NCBI GenBank assembly: GCA_002408725.1
Contig: DHTR01000060.1
Location: forward strand, 29,517 to 44,891
DNA: 15,375 nucleotides
Origin: Pelotomaculum sp. UBA5255
GTDB taxonomy: Bacteria; Bacillota; Desulfotomaculia; Desulfotomaculales; Pelotomaculaceae
Direction: 5' to 3'
Shown: in pieces, positions 13,346 to 15,375 of the stretch
How positions within the stretch are numbered: the stretch's first letter is position 1
Layout of the letters: each line of letters opens with the position of its first letter
The notes under the pieces: generated by a model
The model's input: the letters and a program-made list of their open reading frames with translations, nothing else
Told to the model about the DNA's origin: nothing
Database searches by the model: none
Translations under genes and position numbers: made by a program

Positions 13346-14215
13346 TTGAAGTTGCGCCTTGGTTTACCTAAGGGCAGCCTTCAGGAGGCTACCTTTCAAC
13401 TATTTAAGCAGGCTGGTTTTAACCTATCGGTGCGTAGCCGGTCCTACTTTCCGACGGTAAATGATCCCGAACTGGAAGTAGTCCTGATGCGTGCCCAGGA
13501 AATCCCCCGCTATGTAAATGATGGTGTCCTTGACGCCGGTTTAAGCGGCCTTGACTGGATCATGGAAAACGGGGCGGATGTGGTGGAGGTGGCCGACCTG
13601 GTCTACGCTAAAAACACCTCAAACCCCATCCGGCTGGTCATTGCGGTTTCCAATGACAGCGAGATCAACACGGTTTCCGATTTAAAGGGTAAAAGAATTG
13701 CCACGGAACTGGTGCGGGTCACCAATAATTTCTTGAAGCAGAATGGTGTAGAAGCCTTTGTTGAATACTCTTACGGGGCAACAGAAGTCAAGGTGCCCCA
13801 CCTGGTGGATGCCATTGCCGACATCACGGAAACCGGCAGTTCCTTAAAAGCCAATAATTTGCGTGTGATTGCCACCGTTCTCCAGTCAACAACGAAACTT
13901 CACGCTAACAAGCAGGCCTGGCAGGATCCATGGAAAAAAGAAAAACTGCAGAGCCTGTCTGTTCTCCTGCAGGGGGCGCTCCGGGCCCGGTCAAAAGTCG
14001 GCCTGAAGATGAACGTGCCGGGGAATAAACTGAAAGAACTTCTGGATGTGCTGCCGGCCATGAAACAGCCTACGGTATCGCAATTGGTCCAGAGCGATTG
14101 GCTGGCAGTCGAAACAATTCTGGAGGAAAAGCTGGTGCGTGAACTGATTCCGGCGTTGAAAAAGGCCGGGGCCCAGGATATTATAGAATATCCTTTAACT
14201 AAGGTGATTCCGTAA
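13346..14215 (+). CDS. hisG: ATP phosphoribosyltransferase, long form
   Basis: HisG condenses ATP and PRPP to phosphoribosyl-ATP, the first step of histidine synthesis. The 289-residue product has the periplasmic-binding-like catalytic domain (LGLPKGSLQEAT at the N-terminus; AEIP-like RAQEIPRYVNDGVLDAG; VDL-equivalent ADITETGSSLKANNLR near 155-170 that binds PRPP). It also carries the C-terminal ACT-like regulatory domain (about 213-289, KMNVPGNKLKELLDVLP), so it is the long, HisZ-independent and histidine-sensitive form. TTG 13346 fits best the AAGGAGGAG site (13331-13339); TTG 13343 is an alternative. It stands alone, with its own consensus promoter and a terminator, away from other his genes. 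Confidence 0.93.
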   Translation: MKLRLGLPKGSLQEATFQLFKQAGFNLSVRSRSYFPTVNDPELEVVLMRAQEIPRYVNDGVLDAGLSGLDWIMENGADVVEVADLVYAKNTSNPIRLVIAVSNDSEINTVSDLKGKRIATELVRVTNNFLKQNGVEAFVEYSYGATEVKVPHLVDAIADITETGSSLKANNLRVIATVLQSTTKLHANKQAWQDPWKKEKLQSLSVLLQGALRARSKVGLKMNVPGNKLKELLDVLPAMKQPTVSQLVQSDWLAVETILEEKLVRELIPALKKAGAQDIIEYPLTKVIP

Positions 14216-14254
14216 GGAAATTTAAAAAAGTTACTTACAAGTTCAACCGTCAGC

Positions 14255-14286
14255 AAAGCCCGGGCAGATTTCCCTGTCCGGGCTTT
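14255..14286. terminator. Terminator after hisG, also facing the convergent COG1751 gene
   Basis: AAAGCCCGGGCAG (14255-14267) pairs with CTGTCCGGGCTTT (14274-14286), 13 pairs with one G-T, loop ATTTCC. T-rich ends on both strands but short (three T), so efficiency is uncertain. It lies in the 88 bases between the two convergent stops. Confidence 0.72.
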
Positions 14287-14303
14287 ATGTCTGAAACAAT
14301 GAT

Positions 14304-14855
14304 TTAAAAATCCCATGGTTTGCAGATAATTTCTCGAACCTTGCTATCAAAAAAGTTCTGGGAGTGTGCAGGCCTGACCACGGCCGAGGTGTCAAGTCCC
14401 TCGCCGGTCCCTCCCAGTGAGATGATGTCGACGCCGTGAGGGATCAACCCCGCATCCAGGGCCATACCGCTAACCTCAACGCACACTTTAAGACCCTGGC
14501 CAAGAATCCTCAAGGCGCTTGCCACGATTTCAGCAGGGTAAACCCCTCCGAATTTAATCCTGCAGGCTCTGTCCAGGCCGGCCATGAGGTGAGTTGTCGT
14601 CAGAACCCGGATCCCTCCTTCAGTAAGCCGGTTTCTGGTCTCTGCCGTCATTTCGTCCTCGCCTGGCATGGCAAAGCCAACCTGGTGGGTGACGCAGACA
14701 ATTTCAAATTCACCAGCCCGGTCCAGCAACAACTCAGCCGATTTTCCGGAGAAGGAAGCAACAATAAGGTGTTTCACGCCCAATTCTCCGGCCCTTTTTA
14801 GCGCTGCGGCGATGGTTGCCCTGGTGTTTTCCCCGCCCTGTTTGTCCCAGTACAA
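14304..14855 (-). CDS. COG1751 conserved protein (pyruvate kinase C-terminal-like, MTH1675 type)
   Basis: A 183-residue protein of the family typified by MTH1675 and AF0103, which have a pyruvate-kinase alpha/beta-domain fold and were, as I recall, crystallised with FMN bound. Matching features are an opening YWDKQGGENT, VKHLIVASFSGKSAELLL, VCVTHQVGFAMPGEDEM, THLMAGLDRA, GGVYPAEIVASALRILGQGLKVCVEV and a C-terminal SLGGTGEGLDTSAVVRPAHS. The function is unknown. The start TTG at 14855 is preferred: AAGGAAGTGA upstream (14869-14860) is almost the complete anti-SD complement with ideal spacing. The longer reading from TTG 14885 has no ribosome binding site and would start upstream of the predicted transcription start near 14881. 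It is divergent from the thioredoxin-reductase-like gene. Confidence 0.82.
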   Translation of the reverse strand: MYWDKQGGENTRATIAAALKRAGELGVKHLIVASFSGKSAELLLDRAGEFEIVCVTHQVGFAMPGEDEMTAETRNRLTEGGIRVLTTTHLMAGLDRACRIKFGGVYPAEIVASALRILGQGLKVCVEVSGMALDAGLIPHGVDIISLGGTGEGLDTSAVVRPAHSQNFFDSKVREIICKPWDF

Positions 14856-14887
14856 TAAATCACTTCCTTTTGTTGTCTTCGTCAATC

Positions 14888-14917
14888 ATTTTAACCCATC
14901 TTTAATGCTTTCTGCAA
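14888..14917 (-). promoter_or_regulatory. Promoter of the COG1751 gene
   Basis: On the minus strand TTGCAG (14917-14912), an 18-base spacer and TAAAAT (14893-14888). Predicted start near 14881, which supports the downstream TTG start. The -10 matches 5/6, the -35 only 3/6. Confidence 0.45.
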
Positions 14918-14983
14918 ATTTAATCCTTTAAATACGGCCGGTCCGCATTGGGAATACTTTATGAAAGAAAGGAGTTTAAGTAT

Positions 14984-15375
14984 ATGGAAAAGGAAAAATA
15001 TGATCTTGCCGTTATCGGCTGCGGACCGGCCGGGATCTCTGCCGCAGTCAACGCCAGGATCAGGAAGAAATCCGTAATTTTACTGGGGGGAGAACTCTGC
15101 ACCCCAAAGCTGCAAAAGTCACCCCTGGTCAGCAATTACCTCGGGCTTCCGGAAATAACGGGACGCGATTTGAGAGAGAAATTCCTTGAACATGCCCGTT
15201 CGCTGGATATTCCTATCCACCAGGTTAAGGTTGAGTCCGTAAACCGGAGCAACGGCAGCGGCTTTTCGATAAAAACCGAAGAAAGAGCTTATATCTCCGG
15301 GGCCTTGATTATCGCCACGGGCGTGACTGTAAATGAGCTGCTCAAAGGAGAGCGGGAGTTTATCGGTAAGGGGGT
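14984..15375 (+). CDS. Thioredoxin-reductase-like FAD/NAD(P) oxidoreductase, C-terminus cut by window edge
   Basis: The first 130 residues of a flavoprotein of the thioredoxin reductase/AhpF-type fold. The N-terminus YDLAVIGCGPAGISAAVNA is the FAD-binding Rossmann motif. NYLGLPEITGRDL (about 49-61) corresponds to the NYPG region of thioredoxin reductases, and ALIIATG near residue 108 is the second FAD-contacting motif. The redox CxxC, if present, would lie beyond the edge, so a true thioredoxin reductase cannot be told from an NAD(P)H-dependent paralogue. Substitution of the usual YPG by YLG suggests a paralogue. ATG 14984 follows AAAGGAG (14968-14974); an ATG at 14961 is out of frame. Confidence 0.82.
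   Translation, partial: MEKEKYDLAVIGCGPAGISAAVNARIRKKSVILLGGELCTPKLQKSPLVSNYLGLPEITGRDLREKFLEHARSLDIPIHQVKVESVNRSNGSGFSIKTEERAYISGALIIATGVTVNELLKGEREFIGKG

Noticed and set aside
14856..14885. Upstream TTG start (14885) for the COG1751 gene
   Set aside because: No ribosome binding site, and it would lie upstream of the predicted transcription start; TTG 14855 has a nearly complete SD and fits family length.
1..15375. CRISPR arrays, insertion sequences, prophage genes or defence genes
   Set aside because: No regularly spaced repeats, terminal inverted repeats, transposase, integrase or defence-protein motifs were seen.

Overview
The window looks like chromosomal DNA of a spore-forming, anaerobic Firmicute of the Peptococcaceae type (Pelotomaculum/Desulfotomaculum-like). 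This is inference. It rests on moderately high GC coding sequence with strong purine-rich ribosome binding sites, frequent TTG/GTG starts, a sporulation amidase (CwlD) with a SigE-like promoter, a selenocysteine insertion pair (selA-selB), a PurL carrying fused PurS domains, and several genes of archaeal flavour (pyruvoyl arginine decarboxylase, MTH1675/COG1751 protein, geranylgeranyl-reductase-like flavoprotein). I found no transposase, integrase, CRISPR array, tRNA or rRNA.

Layout. 1-1196 (minus) is the N-terminal 398 codons of a PurS-PurS-PurL fusion. A 326-base divergent intergenic region follows, with a promoter and a striking stem-loop in the selA leader. selA (1523-2956) and selB (3037-4968) form the selenocysteine synthesis and decoding pair; selC and selD are not here. 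Next come a geranylgeranyl-reductase-family flavoprotein (5228-6373), a small LpdD/PAC4-like protein (6484-6870) and cwlD (6931-7701). cwlD converges on the pyruvoyl arginine decarboxylase gene (7698-8159, minus), and the two stop codons share a TTAA. A class I methyltransferase (8370-9308) has a long leader with alternative RNA pairings. It is followed by a 65-residue membrane peptide gene (9387-9584) and a strong terminator. A DUF456 membrane protein (9828-10307) converges, through a bidirectional terminator, on a PLP aminotransferase (10366-11556, minus). That aminotransferase's promoter is covered by a perfect dyad. A small AbrB-type regulator (11756-11944) with terminator is followed by a beta-propeller-like/LysM protein (12076-13236). 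Then come long-form hisG (13346-14215) with its own consensus promoter and terminator, a COG1751 protein (14304-14855, minus), and the start of a thioredoxin-reductase-like flavoprotein (14984 to the window end).

How the genes work together. Only selA-selB is an obvious functional pair. The rest are mostly single transcription units of amino acid, nucleotide, polyamine and redox metabolism, mixed with sporulation functions. I do not see a defence system, biosynthetic cluster or other clear multi-gene new system. The most interesting signals are regulatory: the selA leader hairpin, the methyltransferase leader RNA, the dyads at the aminotransferase and arginine decarboxylase genes, and the SigE-like promoter of cwlD, which overlaps a hairpin that would hide the ribosome binding site only in read-through transcripts.
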